The notes: a model not told the origin generated them from the letters alone. A stretch of DNA of 64,000 bases from Enterobacter mori (GCF_025244905.1 NZ_CP104285.1:3596001-3660000), one strand, 5' to 3'; counted from the first letter of the stretch, positions 29,184 to 40,505 are shown. Made by a program: numbers and translations.

Positions 29184-30635
29184 ATGGCCAAAAATTACGC
29201 CGCGCTGGCGAACGACGTTGTTAGCGCGCTGGGCGGCAAAGAGAACATTGTCGCCGTCACCCACTGCATGACGCGCCTGCGCTTCGTCCTGAAAGACGAA
29301 AGCCTCACCGACGCCGCTCGCCTGAAAAGCATCAGCGGCGTGCTCGGCGTGGTGCGCAATGACAACCAGTGTCAGGTGATCATCGGCAACACCGTGTCTC
29401 AGGCATACCGTGAAGTGGTGAGCCTGCTGCCCGCTAACCTGCAACCTGTCGTACCGGAGGGCCCGCAGAAGCTCACGCTGCGCCGGATTGGTGCCGGGAT
29501 CCTCGACGCGCTGATCGGCACCATGTCTCCGCTGATCCCGGCGATCATCGGCGGTTCGATGGTCAAGCTGCTGGCGATGATCCTCGAGATGACCGGCGTG
29601 CTGGGCAAGGGCGACCCAACGCTGACTATCCTGACGGTCATTGGCGACGGCGCGTTCTTCTTCCTGCCGCTGATGGTGGCGGCCTCGGCGGCGGTGAAGT
29701 TCAAAACCAACATGTCGCTGGCGATTGCCATCGCGGGCGTGCTGGTGCACCCGAGCTTTATCGAACTGATGGCGAAAGCGGCACAGGGCGAGCACGTTGA
29801 GTTCGCCTTTATCCCGGTGACGGCGGTGAAATACACCTACACCGTCATCCCGGCGCTGGTGATGACCTGGTGCCTGTCGTACATCGAACGCTGGGTGGAT
29901 CGGATCACCCCGGCGGTGACGAAAAACTTCCTCAAGCCGATGCTGATCGTGCTGATTGCCGCCCCGCTCGCCATCGTGCTGATTGGCCCGCTGGGGATCT
30001 GGATCGGTAGCGCCATCTCCGCGCTGGTCTACACCATTCACGGCTATCTGGGCTGGCTCTCCGTCGCCATCATGGGCGCGCTGTGGCCGCTGCTGGTGAT
30101 GACCGGGATGCACCGCGTGTTTACGCCGACCATCATTCAGACCATTGCCGAAACGGGTAAAGAAGGGATGGTCATGCCGTCGGAAATCGGCGCCAACCTG
30201 TCGCTCGGCGGCTCGTCGCTGGCGGTGGCGTGGAAAACCAAAAACCCGGAGCTGCGCCAGACGGCGCTGGCAGCGGCGGCCTCCGCCATCATGGCGGGGA
30301 TCTCTGAACCGGCGCTGTACGGTGTGGCGGTACGGCTGAAACGTCCGCTGATTGCGAGCCTGATCAGCGGCTTTATCTGCGGCGCGGTTGCCGGCATGGC
30401 CGGTCTTGCCAGCCACTCGATGGCGGCACCGGGGCTGTTCACCAGCGTGCAGTTCTTCGACCCGGCCAACCCGATGACCATCGTATGGGTGTTTGGCGTG
30501 ATGGGGCTGGCAGTAGTGCTGTCGTTTGTTCTGACCCTGATCTTAGGCTTTGAGGATATCCCGGTCGAAGACGAGGCTGAAAAAGCGCGCGCCCTGCAAA
30601 CCGCACCGGTTCAGAACAAAGCAGCAGAAGCATAA
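29184..30635 (+). CDS. ascF: PTS beta-glucoside-specific EIIBC component AscF
   Basis: Imports and phosphorylates arbutin, salicin or cellobiose. 483 residues: EIIB domain with phospho-acceptor Cys28 (VTHCMTRLRF), then EIIC with about ten helices (GTMSPLIPAIIGGSMVKLL, AGISEPALYGVAVRLK). No EIIA domain is fused, as in E. coli AscF, so a EIIA such as Crr is needed. Confidence 0.96.
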   Translation: MAKNYAALANDVVSALGGKENIVAVTHCMTRLRFVLKDESLTDAARLKSISGVLGVVRNDNQCQVIIGNTVSQAYREVVSLLPANLQPVVPEGPQKLTLRRIGAGILDALIGTMSPLIPAIIGGSMVKLLAMILEMTGVLGKGDPTLTILTVIGDGAFFFLPLMVAASAAVKFKTNMSLAIAIAGVLVHPSFIELMAKAAQGEHVEFAFIPVTAVKYTYTVIPALVMTWCLSYIERWVDRITPAVTKNFLKPMLIVLIAAPLAIVLIGPLGIWIGSAISALVYTIHGYLGWLSVAIMGALWPLLVMTGMHRVFTPTIIQTIAETGKEGMVMPSEIGANLSLGGSSLAVAWKTKNPELRQTALAAAASAIMAGISEPALYGVAVRLKRPLIASLISGFICGAVAGMAGLASHSMAAPGLFTSVQFFDPANPMTIVWVFGVMGLAVVLSFVLTLILGFEDIPVEDEAEKARALQTAPVQNKAAEA

Positions 30636-32078
<1,443 letters not shown>

Positions 32079-32086
32079 CCTGTTTT

Positions 32087-32155
32087 GCCGGGTGGCGGCT
32101 TCGCCTTACACGGCCTACAAAACCGTAGGCCCGGTAAGCGTAGCGCCACCGGGCG
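32087..32155. repeat. BIME: two inverted REP elements after ascB
   Basis: A REP (GCCGGGTGGCGGCTTCGCCT then TACACGGCCTAC) followed by an inverted REP (GTAGGCCCGGTAAGCGTAGC then GCCACCGGGC). The pair lies between the convergent ends of ascB and hycI and may insulate the two transcripts. Confidence 0.9.
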
Positions 32156-32159
32156 CTGT

Positions 32160-32615
32160 TCAGAGCCGGGAAAATTCCCCGTCCCCAACCCACTCCGCTA
32201 GCCGTGAATACACCACGTCCACCGCCGCTTTCACCGGCGGCGTCATCGGATAATAAAACCCAACGATGTCCGGCTGAATGCCCAAAAACAGCACCTCCCC
32301 CACGTCGTCCCGGATCTGATCCACAAGATAATTGAGCGGCATATTGTGGGTGGTCATCATAAACATCTCGGCGATATCGTCCGGATCAATCAGGCGGACC
32401 TCACCGGGGTTGAGCCCCATATCGGTGGCATCGACGATTAATAGCCTGTCAGGGCGTAATTCGCGGATGGCGACCACGTCATTTTCTGGCGCGCTGCCGC
32501 CGTCAATCACCACCCAGCTGCCCTGCGGGTTCGCGGCGCACATCTCTGCCAGCAGCGGGCCCGCGCCGTCGTCACCCATCATGCTGTTGCCGACACACAG
32601 TAAAACGTCAGTCAC
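32160..32615 (-). CDS. hycI: Hydrogenase 3 maturation endopeptidase HycI
   Basis: Removes the C-terminal tail of pre-HycE after nickel insertion. 151 residues (E. coli 156) with the metal-sensing residues Asp16, Asp62 and His90 (GDDGAG, IVDATD, TTHNMP) in their known positions. Last gene of the hyc operon, overlapping hycH by 8 bases. Confidence 0.97.
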   Translation of the reverse strand: MTDVLLCVGNSMMGDDGAGPLLAEMCAANPQGSWVVIDGGSAPENDVVAIRELRPDRLLIVDATDMGLNPGEVRLIDPDDIAEMFMMTTHNMPLNYLVDQIRDDVGEVLFLGIQPDIVGFYYPMTPPVKAAVDVVYSRLAEWVGDGEFSRL

Positions 32616-33018
32616 GTAATCTCCTCACCATCAGGTAGATGGCGCTCTCCTGATGAATATCGTGCAGCATGCCGAGCAGCGTTTTGCTCCACGCCTGCTG
32701 CGCAGGGGTTTGCCTGCCGAGCGCCGCGTCAAAGGCGTTGGCGAGCATCGCAATGTGGTTGGCGTCGATGACGATCTCCCCGTACTTCGGCACGCCCTCC
32801 ATTTTGCGCCGCGCCGCGCTGCCCTCCTCCAGCGTGGCAATCCACGCCAGATATTCCGGCCACGGGCAGCTCAGCGCCGTTTCAAGGCAGTCGATCACCC
32901 CGAGGTGATGCCCAATCGCCAGGCTGTAATAGACCACCTGCTGCGCCGCATCCGGCGTGGCATCGTTCTCATCAATAAACTTACGGCTCAGCTGGCTGAA
33001 CACCACCGTCTCACTCAT
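32608..33018 (-). CDS. hycH: Formate hydrogenlyase assembly protein HycH
   Basis: Needed for maturation of hydrogenase 3, 136 residues matching E. coli HycH in length and in [17 protein letters not shown]. It does not form part of the final complex. Overlaps both hycG (4 bases) and hycI (8 bases). Confidence 0.95.
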   Translation of the reverse strand: MSETVVFSQLSRKFIDENDATPDAAQQVVYYSLAIGHHLGVIDCLETALSCPWPEYLAWIATLEEGSAARRKMEGVPKYGEIVIDANHIAMLANAFDAALGRQTPAQQAWSKTLLGMLHDIHQESAIYLMVRRLRD

Positions 33019-33782
33019 CGGATACGCGCCTCCTCTACGATGCTGTTCAGGTTCGCCACGATCTCATTAAGACGCGGATCGTTCTCCGCCTCCAGCCAGC
33101 GTGCGACCTGATGCTCGCCCTGGCTCAGCAGGCGCAGGTAGTCGTCAGCAATCTGACGGCCGTAGCGGTACCCCGCCAGCCTGCGCGCCGTGCGGTCAAC
33201 CTTCACGCGCAGGGGCTGCACCATGTCCGGGTGCAGAATGGCGGCAGGCTGGTTGTCCAGCTCGCCCGGCTCGCGCGCGTGGATTTTCTGCTCCAGCAGG
33301 CCAAGCGCCATCGCGAAGCCGTACAGCGTCGCGGCGGGCGTCGGCGGACAGCCCGGAATGTAGACATCCACCGGCACGATTTTGTCGGTCCCGCCCCAGA
33401 CGCAGTAGAGGTCATGGAAGATGCCGCCGCTGTTGCCGCAGGCGCCGTACGAGATGCAGATTTTCGGGTCCGGCGCGGACTGCCAGGCACGCAGCGCGGG
33501 CGAGCGCATGGCGCGGGTGACGGCTCCGGTAAACAGCAGGATGTCCGCGTGGCGCGGGGACGGCACCACTTTGATACCGAAGCGCTCGGCGTCAAACAGC
33601 GGTGACAGGGTGGCGAAGATCTCGATCTCGCAGCCGTTGCAGCCGCCGCAGTCCACGCGGTAGACGTAGGCCGAGCGTTTGATTTTTTTCAGCAGCGACG
33701 CCTTCATGCTGGCGATGGATTCGTCCACCGTCATCGGCACCGGAATGCCGTTAGCGTCGCGCGGGCCCAGTAGGTTTTCCAT
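33015..33782 (-). CDS. hycG: Hydrogenase 3 small subunit HycG
   Basis: Small hydrogenase subunit that carries the [4Fe-4S] cluster next to the [NiFe] site, NuoB-like. 255 residues; cluster motif [12 protein letters not shown] and distal Cys residues in [10 protein letters not shown] and [10 protein letters not shown]. Overlaps hycF by one base. Confidence 0.98.
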   Translation of the reverse strand: MENLLGPRDANGIPVPMTVDESIASMKASLLKKIKRSAYVYRVDCGGCNGCEIEIFATLSPLFDAERFGIKVVPSPRHADILLFTGAVTRAMRSPALRAWQSAPDPKICISYGACGNSGGIFHDLYCVWGGTDKIVPVDVYIPGCPPTPAATLYGFAMALGLLEQKIHAREPGELDNQPAAILHPDMVQPLRVKVDRTARRLAGYRYGRQIADDYLRLLSQGEHQVARWLEAENDPRLNEIVANLNSIVEEARIR

Positions 33783-34324
33783 CAGCTGGCCTCTCTCATA
33801 TGGCGGGTAATATCAATACGGTCGGACGGCAGCAGGCACTTCTGACGCTTGCACTCCGGGCAGGTTTCAAAGCTTTCACGGTGATGCTCCGCGCGGGCGT
33901 CGCCGTTGTGCTGCAGCAGCGCGATGGCGTAGTCGATCTCTTTCTGCACGGCGAACGGGCGCTTGCAGACGCGACAACTGCACAGCGCAAAGCGCGACTG
34001 CTGCAGAAAATCGGCTTTCTTCCACACCGCCAGCTCGAATTCCTGCGACAGGCGAATGGCCACAGTCGGGCAGACCTCCTCGCAGCGGCCGCAGAAGATG
34101 CAGCGCCCGAGGTTAAACTGCCAGGCCAGCTCGCCGGTTTTGAGATCCGTTTCCACCGTTAAGGCGTTCGACGGGCAGGCGTTGACGCAGGCCGCACAGC
34201 CGATGCACTGCTGCGGGTTGTGCTCCGGCTTGCCGCGAAAGTTTTTATCCACCGGCATCGGCTCCAGCGGATAACTGCTGGTCTGCGCGCCGGTTTTGAT
34301 CACTTTTTTGATAAAGGTAAACAT
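33782..34324 (-). CDS. hycF: Formate hydrogenlyase iron-sulfur subunit HycF
   Basis: NuoI-like electron transfer subunit of 180 residues with two ferredoxin motifs ([16 protein letters not shown] and [16 protein letters not shown]) plus extra Cys pairs ([15 protein letters not shown]). Anchors to the HycE/HycG module. Confidence 0.97.
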   Translation of the reverse strand: MFTFIKKVIKTGAQTSSYPLEPMPVDKNFRGKPEHNPQQCIGCAACVNACPSNALTVETDLKTGELAWQFNLGRCIFCGRCEEVCPTVAIRLSQEFELAVWKKADFLQQSRFALCSCRVCKRPFAVQKEIDYAIALLQHNGDARAEHHRESFETCPECKRQKCLLPSDRIDITRHMREAS

Positions 34325-34333
34325 CGCGAGTCC

Positions 34334-36043
34334 TTATTTCAGCGGCGAGTTCTTACGCTCGATGCTGTAGCGCTCAAGCTCTTTGTACGGCACCACCTGG
34401 CTTTTCTTCTTGCGCACGTCCACGACGGTCATGCGGTCGGTGCAGGAGTAGCACGGGTCGAGGCTGCCGATGATCAGCGGCGCATCGGAAACCGTGTTAC
34501 CGCGCAGCATGTAGCGCAGGGTTGGCCAGTTGGCGTAGGTCGCCGCGCGGCAGCGCCAGCGGTAGAGCTTCTGGTTGTCGCCGGTCATGCTCCAGTGGAT
34601 ATCGTCCCCGCGCGGCGCTTCGGCAAAGCCGAGGGCAAAGCGGTTCGGAATGTAGGTGAAGCCCTCCACCATCAGCGGGCCACCCGGCAGGTTATCAAGG
34701 CCAAAGTCGATCATGTTCAGGGCGGTGTATACCTCGTTGATACGCACCTTGAGGCGCGAAATGACGTCGCAGCCCTGCTCGCTGTGTACGGTCATCGGCA
34801 GCAGGCCGTAGCCGACGAACGGGTGATCGGCACGCGTGTCGCGGGCGTGGCCGCTGGCGCGCACCATCGGGCCGACGTTGCTGAAGTCGCGGGCGATTTC
34901 CGGGTCAAGACGGCCGATGCCGACGGTGCGCTGCTCGATGTTTGGCGTGCTGAGCAGCATGTCTACCAGCTCCTGCACGTCGCGGCGCATCTGCTGCGCC
35001 AGCAGGCGGGTTTGGATCATGTCGTCCTTCAGCAGGTCGCGGCGGATCCCGCCGATCAGGTTCAGGCCGTAGGTTTTACGCGCCCCGGTGAGGATCTCCG
35101 CCATCTTCATCGACGCTTCGCGCACGCGGAAGAACTGCATAAACCCGGAGTCAAAGCCGACGAAGTGGCAGGCCAGGCCGAGGTTGAGCAGGTGCGAGTG
35201 CAGGCGCTCCACCTCCAGCAGAATGGCGCGGATCATCTGCGCGCGCTCCGGCACCACGATCCCCATGCCGTTCTCCACCGAGGTGGTGTAGGCGGTGCTG
35301 TGGGCAAATCCGCAGATGCCGCACACGCGGTCAGAGAGGAACGTCACCTCGTTGTAGCCCATGCGGGTTTCCGCCAGCTTTTCCATACCGCGGTGGACGT
35401 AGAACAGGCGGTAGTCGGCGTCGATGATGTTCTCGCCATCAACGAACAGGCGGAAATGGCCGGGTTCGTCAGAGGTGACGTGCAGCGGGCCAATCGGCAC
35501 CACGTTGTTCTTCTTGCTACCCAGCTCGTTGATAAACTCGTAGGTTTCGCTGTCGGTGGTCGGCGCCGGGCGCTGGCGGTAGTCCATGCTGTCTTTGCGC
35601 AGCGGATAGAGTTCGTCCGGCCAGTCGTCCGGCAGCACCAGACGGCGCTCGTCAGGCAGCCCCACCGGCACCAGACCGTACATATCACGCACTTCGCGCT
35701 CGCCCCAGACCGCGGCAGGCACGCGCGGCGTGACGGACGGGTATTCCGGCTTATTCGGATCAACCTCGACGCGCACGGTGAGCCAGCACTTCTCCACCTG
35801 CTCCATCGACATCACGTAGTACACCGCGTAGTTGCCGCACAGCTGGCGCTCGTCGTTACCGAACAGCACGGAGAGCCAGCCGCCCTGCTGGTAATAGAGA
35901 AACTCCACCACTTCCGGCAGATAGTTCACCTTCACGGTGACGGTAATCTGGTCTTTGGTCTGCCAGGACTCTTCCAGCACCACGCCGGGGAAAGCCTGAT
36001 GCAACGCGGCGAGATACTGCTGACCTTTCTTTTCTTCAGACAT
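34334..36043 (-). CDS. hycE: Hydrogenase 3 large subunit HycE (precursor)
   Basis: Catalytic subunit that reduces protons with electrons from formate. 569 residues, as in E. coli: an N-terminal NuoC-like domain (1-170) and a NuoD-like domain holding the [NiFe] site, ligands in RVCGICGFAHS and DPCYSCTDR. The tail after the second motif, MTVVDVRKKKSQ to SPLK (32 residues), is the extension cleaved by HycI after Arg537. Confidence 0.99.
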   Translation of the reverse strand: MSEEKKGQQYLAALHQAFPGVVLEESWQTKDQITVTVKVNYLPEVVEFLYYQQGGWLSVLFGNDERQLCGNYAVYYVMSMEQVEKCWLTVRVEVDPNKPEYPSVTPRVPAAVWGEREVRDMYGLVPVGLPDERRLVLPDDWPDELYPLRKDSMDYRQRPAPTTDSETYEFINELGSKKNNVVPIGPLHVTSDEPGHFRLFVDGENIIDADYRLFYVHRGMEKLAETRMGYNEVTFLSDRVCGICGFAHSTAYTTSVENGMGIVVPERAQMIRAILLEVERLHSHLLNLGLACHFVGFDSGFMQFFRVREASMKMAEILTGARKTYGLNLIGGIRRDLLKDDMIQTRLLAQQMRRDVQELVDMLLSTPNIEQRTVGIGRLDPEIARDFSNVGPMVRASGHARDTRADHPFVGYGLLPMTVHSEQGCDVISRLKVRINEVYTALNMIDFGLDNLPGGPLMVEGFTYIPNRFALGFAEAPRGDDIHWSMTGDNQKLYRWRCRAATYANWPTLRYMLRGNTVSDAPLIIGSLDPCYSCTDRMTVVDVRKKKSQVVPYKELERYSIERKNSPLK

Positions 36044-36058
36044 AAATACTCTCTTTAA

Positions 36059-36982
36059 TCACGCCACCAGCAAGGAGACGAACGCTAAAAATGCAAAACC
36101 AAAACCGGCCCAGGTGATGCGTGACGTTTCCACAAAACGCAGGCGAGCCATGCTGTTTTCAAACAGGGCAATCACCAGCACGCCGACCAGCAGCTTGAGG
36201 GCGGCAACAACAGCCGCCAGCACCAGGCCGCCCGCGGAGAAGTGCGTCATCTGCCCCCACGGGAAGAAGACGCCGACAAACATCTGCAGCACCACCAGCT
36301 GTTTGAGGCTGATGCCCCACTTCAGCACCGCAAAGCCGTAGCCGCTGTATTCGGTGAGCGGCCCTTCCTGCAGCTCCTGCTCGGCTTCCGCCAGATCGAA
36401 CGGCAGTTTGCCCATCTCAATAAAGGTGGCGAACGCGCAGGCGCAGAGCGCCAGCACCAGTGGGATCGAGCGCGCCACAGGCCAGTGATAAACGGTGTCG
36501 GTGATAAAACTGATATGGGTTGAACCGGCGACCTGCGCGGCGACCCACAGCCCCAGCAGCAGGATGGGCTCAACCAGCACGCCCAGCATCGCCTCGCGGC
36601 TGGCACCGATGCCGGTAAACGGGCTACCGGTGTCCAGGCCCGCAATCGCAAAGAAGAAGCGGGCGATGGCGAAGAGGTAAATCAGCGTAATCAGATCGCC
36701 GAGCGCAGGCAGCGGCGATGCCACCGTGACCACCGGCAGCGCGGTGGCAATGGTCAGCATCACGCCCACCATCACGAACGGGGTCAGGCGGAAGACCCAG
36801 CCTGCGGCATCCGGGGCCACGCTCTGACGAGAAAGCAGCTTGAAGAGATCGCGGTACTCCTGAAGCACCCCAGGTCCGCGGCGGTTGTGCATCCGGGCGC
36901 GCGCCACGCGGCTCACCCCGGAAAGCAGCGGCGCAGCGGCGAACAGCACCAGCGCCTGAAGAATGGCCAGTAACAAACTCAT
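36059..36982 (-). CDS. hycD: Formate hydrogenlyase membrane subunit HycD
   Basis: NuoH-like membrane protein of 307 residues with about eight helices; conserved LPFDLAEAEQELQEGPLTEYSG loop contacts the peripheral arm. Ends 15 bases before hycE; one base separates its start from the upstream hycC. Confidence 0.98.
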   Translation of the reverse strand: MSLLLAILQALVLFAAAPLLSGVSRVARARMHNRRGPGVLQEYRDLFKLLSRQSVAPDAAGWVFRLTPFVMVGVMLTIATALPVVTVASPLPALGDLITLIYLFAIARFFFAIAGLDTGSPFTGIGASREAMLGVLVEPILLLGLWVAAQVAGSTHISFITDTVYHWPVARSIPLVLALCACAFATFIEMGKLPFDLAEAEQELQEGPLTEYSGYGFAVLKWGISLKQLVVLQMFVGVFFPWGQMTHFSAGGLVLAAVVAALKLLVGVLVIALFENSMARLRFVETSRITWAGFGFAFLAFVSLLVA

Positions 36983-36983
36983 G

Positions 36984-38798
36984 TCAGGCTCCTCGTGAAA
37001 TCACAATGATCATCAGCACCGCCAGCTCGATCAGCGCCAGACGACGGAACAGCGCGGGCGCGGCGGCACTCTGCCAGCCCGGCACCCACCCCTGCGGGTT
37101 CAGCCACTGCCGCAGCTTCAGCACGACGGCGAAGTTCTCCTTTACCGGCATAGCAAAACCGTGAGCGGTGATGACCATCGACTGTTCGTGTTCGTAGCCG
37201 CAGGCCCACGCCGCCCCGTGCGAACGGGAGGTGAGCCGGTCGCGTTTGAAGAACAGCATCAGCACGAACGGCAGCAGCGGCGCGGCAATCAGAAGCAGTG
37301 CAATCATCGGCTGGGAAACGACGGTGTGCGCCGTCGCGAGCGGCAGTGGAATAGCGTTGCCCAGCAGCGGCAGCAGCCACGGCGCGGCTACCCCGCCTGC
37401 GATGCAGCACAGCGCCAGCGCGACCACGCTGGCACACATCAGCACCGGTGCGCAGCAGGCGTTTTCCGCTTCGCGGGTACGCGGCGCGCCCAGGAAGGTG
37501 ACGCCGTAGACTTTCGCCATACACATCACCGCCAGCGCCCCGGTAATCGCCAGTCCGACCGCCAGCAGCGGGCCGAGCAGGCGTGCGATAAATGCGTCGC
37601 TCTGGCCGAGCGCGAAGAAGGACTGGTAGATCACCCACTCACCTGCAAAGCCGTTCAGCGGCGGCAGCGCGGCCATTGCCATCAGCCCGACCAGCATGGC
37701 GAGCGAAATGACGGGCATTTTTTTACCAATCCCGCCGAGCTTTTCGATATCCCGATGGCCGGTACGGAACCAGACACTGCCCGCCCCGAGGAACAGAGTG
37801 CTTTTAAACAGGCTGTGGTTGACGAGGTGATACAGACCGCCGATAAACCCGGCGGCAATCAGCGCCGGCTGGTTGAGCGCCAGCCCGGTAACGCCCGCGC
37901 CAATACCGAGCAGAATGATGCCGATGTTTTCCAGGGTGTGGTACGCCAGCAGGCGCTGGATGTTGTGCTCCATCAGCGCGTACAGCCCGCCGACGAACGC
38001 GGTGATCATACCGGCAATCAGCAGCACCACGCCCCACCACAGCGGCGGTTGTCCGCCGGTCAGCGTAATCACCATGATGCCGAACAGCCCCACTTTCATC
38101 ACCACCACAGAGAACAGCGCGGCGGCGGGCGCGGAGGCATTCGCATGCGCCTGCGGCACCCAGCCGTGCAGCGGGATGATCCCGGCGAGCAGGCCAAAGC
38201 CAACGACGCCCAGCAGCCAGACGTCGTTCCCCAGCGGATGCCCGTTGAGCGCAGAGAAATCCAGCGTGCCAAAGCGTTGCCACACCCGCCAGCAGGCCAG
38301 CGCCAGCAGCAGCGTGCCGAGGCGACCCAGCGCAAACCACAGCTTGCCGGAGGCGCTGCAGCCCGTCAGGAACACGCCGCACAGCGCCATGATCTCCGCC
38401 ATCACTACCAGCGCGCCGAGGTTGCTGGCGACAACGGTACAGACTGCCGTTGCCATCAGCAGGTTAACCAGCAGGCCGTTGGCTTTGGCGTGCGGATGGC
38501 GGTGCCAGTCGACATTGAACAGGCTGATAAACAGTCCGCACAGGCCAAAGGTCACCAGCCAGATGGCATTCAGCGGAGTAATAGCCACGGTATGACGAAT
38601 CAGCGGCATGAGTGTTTCAACAGATTGCCCGCCGATCAGGACGACACCGCCTGCAGCGAGCGTCATCACGCTACCAACCGCCCCGCCGATACCGGCGATC
38701 CCGCCGCTCAGGGTTTTATGGAAAGAGAACACCAGCGCCAGCACGGCGGCGGCAGTGAAGCACGCCACGGCGCTGTTAATCATGAATATCGCGTTCAT
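36984..38798 (-). CDS. hycC: Formate hydrogenlyase membrane subunit HycC
   Basis: NuoL/NuoN-like antiporter-type subunit, 604 residues and about 16 helices; LLAYHTLENIGIILLGIGAG carries the conserved membrane Lys/Glu region. Thought to support coupling of hydrogen evolution to ion translocation. Start codon overlaps hycB by 4 bases. Confidence 0.98.
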   Translation of the reverse strand: MNAIFMINSAVACFTAAAVLALVFSFHKTLSGGIAGIGGAVGSVMTLAAGGVVLIGGQSVETLMPLIRHTVAITPLNAIWLVTFGLCGLFISLFNVDWHRHPHAKANGLLVNLLMATAVCTVVASNLGALVVMAEIMALCGVFLTGCSASGKLWFALGRLGTLLLALACWRVWQRFGTLDFSALNGHPLGNDVWLLGVVGFGLLAGIIPLHGWVPQAHANASAPAAALFSVVVMKVGLFGIMVITLTGGQPPLWWGVVLLIAGMITAFVGGLYALMEHNIQRLLAYHTLENIGIILLGIGAGVTGLALNQPALIAAGFIGGLYHLVNHSLFKSTLFLGAGSVWFRTGHRDIEKLGGIGKKMPVISLAMLVGLMAMAALPPLNGFAGEWVIYQSFFALGQSDAFIARLLGPLLAVGLAITGALAVMCMAKVYGVTFLGAPRTREAENACCAPVLMCASVVALALCCIAGGVAAPWLLPLLGNAIPLPLATAHTVVSQPMIALLLIAAPLLPFVLMLFFKRDRLTSRSHGAAWACGYEHEQSMVITAHGFAMPVKENFAVVLKLRQWLNPQGWVPGWQSAAAPALFRRLALIELAVLMIIVISRGA

Positions 38799-39403
38799 TT
38801 CGCCCCCTCGTTAAGCGCCTGCAATAGCGAAAGATCGCCAAAATCGCTGTTGATGGTCAGCTCGCGCTTGCGCTTGCTGGTGCGGGCGATGTCGCGAATG
38901 TTGACCAGAATCAGTGCCCTGGTCGGGCAGGTGCGCACGCAGGCCGGGCCCTGCTCATCGAAGCTGCATAGATCGCATTTCACCGCGACGGCGCGGATGC
39001 CGGGCACCCAGTCCAATAGCGTGCTCACCTTCGCCGGAGCGGGTGGCGCGGGCGGCGCTTTCGGGGTATTTGCGTTCGCCGGAATATGCAGCGGGCGGCT
39101 GCCGGAAAATTCAATCGCGCCGAACGGGCAGGCAATGCCGCACAGCTTGCAGCTGACGCACAGGCTTTCGTTGAGCTGGACAGCGCCATCAACGCGGGTG
39201 ATGGCATTCACAGGGCAGACACCTGCGCAGGGGGCGTCTTCACAGTGGTGGCAGAGCTGCGGAGCAGACTCCTTTTCATTACGCATAACGCGCAGACGCG
39301 GCATGGACTGCAGCCCATGCAGGCGGTGGGTTTCCGAACACGCCGCCTCACAGGTTCGACAGCCAATACAGACCGTCGAGTCAGCAATTACAAAACGGTT
39401 CAC
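38795..39403 (-). CDS. hycB: Formate hydrogenlyase ferredoxin subunit HycB
   Basis: Shuttles electrons from formate dehydrogenase H to the hydrogenase. 202 residues with four [4Fe-4S] motifs: CIGCRTCEAACSETH, CEDAPCAGVCP, CVSCKLCGIACP and CDLCSFDEQGPACVRTCP. A Pro/Ala-rich linker (PKAPPAPPAPAK) sits before the last cluster. Confidence 0.98.
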   Translation of the reverse strand: MNRFVIADSTVCIGCRTCEAACSETHRLHGLQSMPRLRVMRNEKESAPQLCHHCEDAPCAGVCPVNAITRVDGAVQLNESLCVSCKLCGIACPFGAIEFSGSRPLHIPANANTPKAPPAPPAPAKVSTLLDWVPGIRAVAVKCDLCSFDEQGPACVRTCPTRALILVNIRDIARTSKRKRELTINSDFGDLSLLQALNEGAK

Positions 39404-39475
39404 CGGGCAATCCTCAGGTGATGGTCATTTTTGACGAAGAAAAACTGTCTTATCGACACTTTCGACACTTGGTTA

Positions 39476-39940
39476 TCAGGCAACGTTTGCGGATGCATTT
39501 CCCGCTGTCAGCTGTTTCAGATCGACCGGTAGGTCGTGTTCAACCGCGGTATAAAGCCCGTTATAAACCGGCGCGATTTTCTCCAGATAGTGCTCGAGCA
39601 CCTGCTGGCGATCGCGGTTGCTGACGTAGCCATCAACCATGCCGTCAGCCATCAACTGCGCTTTCGCAATACATTGTTTTTCACCCTCTTTGTTCTCCAC
39701 GTAGTACTCAATGGTGTGGCTGTTAAAGCTGTCCGCCAGGGTGACAAAGACGGTGAAGTGGCCGAAAAGGACAAAACGCATATCGCCCTGTGCCGCGCAG
39801 CTCATCGCATGATGCAGACGGGCCTTTGACAGAGTGATCCCCTGAACCAGGGAGTTGCAGTAGAGGTGCCACTGCTCCTGGAGCTGCTGGTGACGCTGCG
39901 CGATGTAATCCGCTTTTTCGCTGATTTCCCAAATAGTCAT
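39476..39940 (-). CDS. hycA: Formate hydrogenlyase repressor HycA
   Basis: Negative regulator that counteracts FhlA. 154 residues (E. coli 153), MTIWEISEKADYIAQRHQQL to the Ala/Asn-rich end. Start set at the ATG read from 39940, where the protein matches the family; upstream in-frame codons cross the sigma-54 promoter and cannot be translated from the same message. First gene of the hyc operon. Confidence 0.95.
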   Translation of the reverse strand: MTIWEISEKADYIAQRHQQLQEQWHLYCNSLVQGITLSKARLHHAMSCAAQGDMRFVLFGHFTVFVTLADSFNSHTIEYYVENKEGEKQCIAKAQLMADGMVDGYVSNRDRQQVLEHYLEKIAPVYNGLYTAVEHDLPVDLKQLTAGNASANVA

Positions 39941-39975
39941 AAAAGGTATCCGGTTAATGGAGATAGCGGCTGTTA

Positions 39976-39991
39976 AGCAGATTCCATGCCA
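39976..39991 (-). promoter_or_regulatory. Sigma-54 promoter of hycABCDEFGHI
   Basis: Minus strand TGGCATGGAATCTGCT: TGGCAT at -24 and CTGC at -12 with correct spacing. It lies about 35 bases before the hycA ATG. Confidence 0.8.
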
Positions 39992-40049
39992 ATTATTAAG
40001 GTAATGTTTTTTATAAGTTTTAATCGTTTTCGCACTGTCAACCGCACGG

Positions 40050-40090
40050 TGTCGACGTGTCATTTCGACAGCGTTGACATCGACACGCCC
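40050..40090. promoter_or_regulatory. FhlA upstream activating region between hycA and hypA
   Basis: Inverted repeat TGTCGA-N9-TCGACA (40050-40070) followed by further TTGACA/TCGACA half-sites. It lies between two divergent sigma-54 promoters about 60 and 15 bases away and is probably shared or overlapped by both FhlA-dependent units. Confidence 0.65.
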
Positions 40091-40105
40091 TAACAAAAAT
40101 CAAGC

Positions 40106-40121
40106 TGGCACCGTTATTGCA
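40106..40121 (+). promoter_or_regulatory. Sigma-54 promoter of hypABCDE
   Basis: TGGCACCGTTATTGCA: exact match to TGGCAC-N5-TTGCA. It ends 30 bases before the hypA ATG. Confidence 0.93.
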
Positions 40122-40151
40122 TTCAATGGCGCAATTCATTGAGGAGGCGTC

Positions 40152-40502
40152 ATGCACGAAATCACCCTCTGCCAGCGGGCCCTGGAGCTTATCGAACAGC
40201 AGGCAGTGCAAAACCACGCGAAGCGCATCACCGGCGTCTGGCTGAAGGTCGGGGCGTTTTCCTGCGTCGAGACCAGCGCCCTGACCTTCTGTTTTGAGCT
40301 GGTGTGTCGCGGCACGCTGGCAGAAGGCTGCGAGCTTCATATTGAAGAGCAGCAGGCGGAGTGCTGGTGCGAGCAGTGTCAGCAGTACGTGACCCTGCTG
40401 TCATCAAAGGTTCAGCGCTGCCCGCTGTGCCAGAGTACCGGGCTGCGGATCGTGGCGGATGACGGTATGCAGATCCAACGCCTCGAAATCGAGAAGGAGT
40501 AA
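40152..40502 (+). CDS. hypA: Hydrogenase nickel-insertion protein HypA
   Basis: Delivers nickel to pre-HycE with HypB. 116 residues; nickel site at the N-terminus (MHEITLCQ, His2/Glu3) and a structural zinc site of Cys73, Cys76, Cys90 and Cys93 (CEQC, CPLC). First gene of the hyp operon. Confidence 0.97.
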   Translation: MHEITLCQRALELIEQQAVQNHAKRITGVWLKVGAFSCVETSALTFCFELVCRGTLAEGCELHIEEQQAECWCEQCQQYVTLLSSKVQRCPLCQSTGLRIVADDGMQIQRLEIEKE

Positions 40503-40505
40503 TGT

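Noticed and set aside
34220..36058. 612-codon open frame on the plus strand over hycE
   Set aside because: Antisense shadow; HycE on the minus strand is complete with active-site motifs.
37161..39434. 757-codon open frame on the plus strand over hycC and hycB
   Set aside because: Antisense shadow of GC-rich genes; low-complexity Gln/Arg/His composition and no homologous feature.
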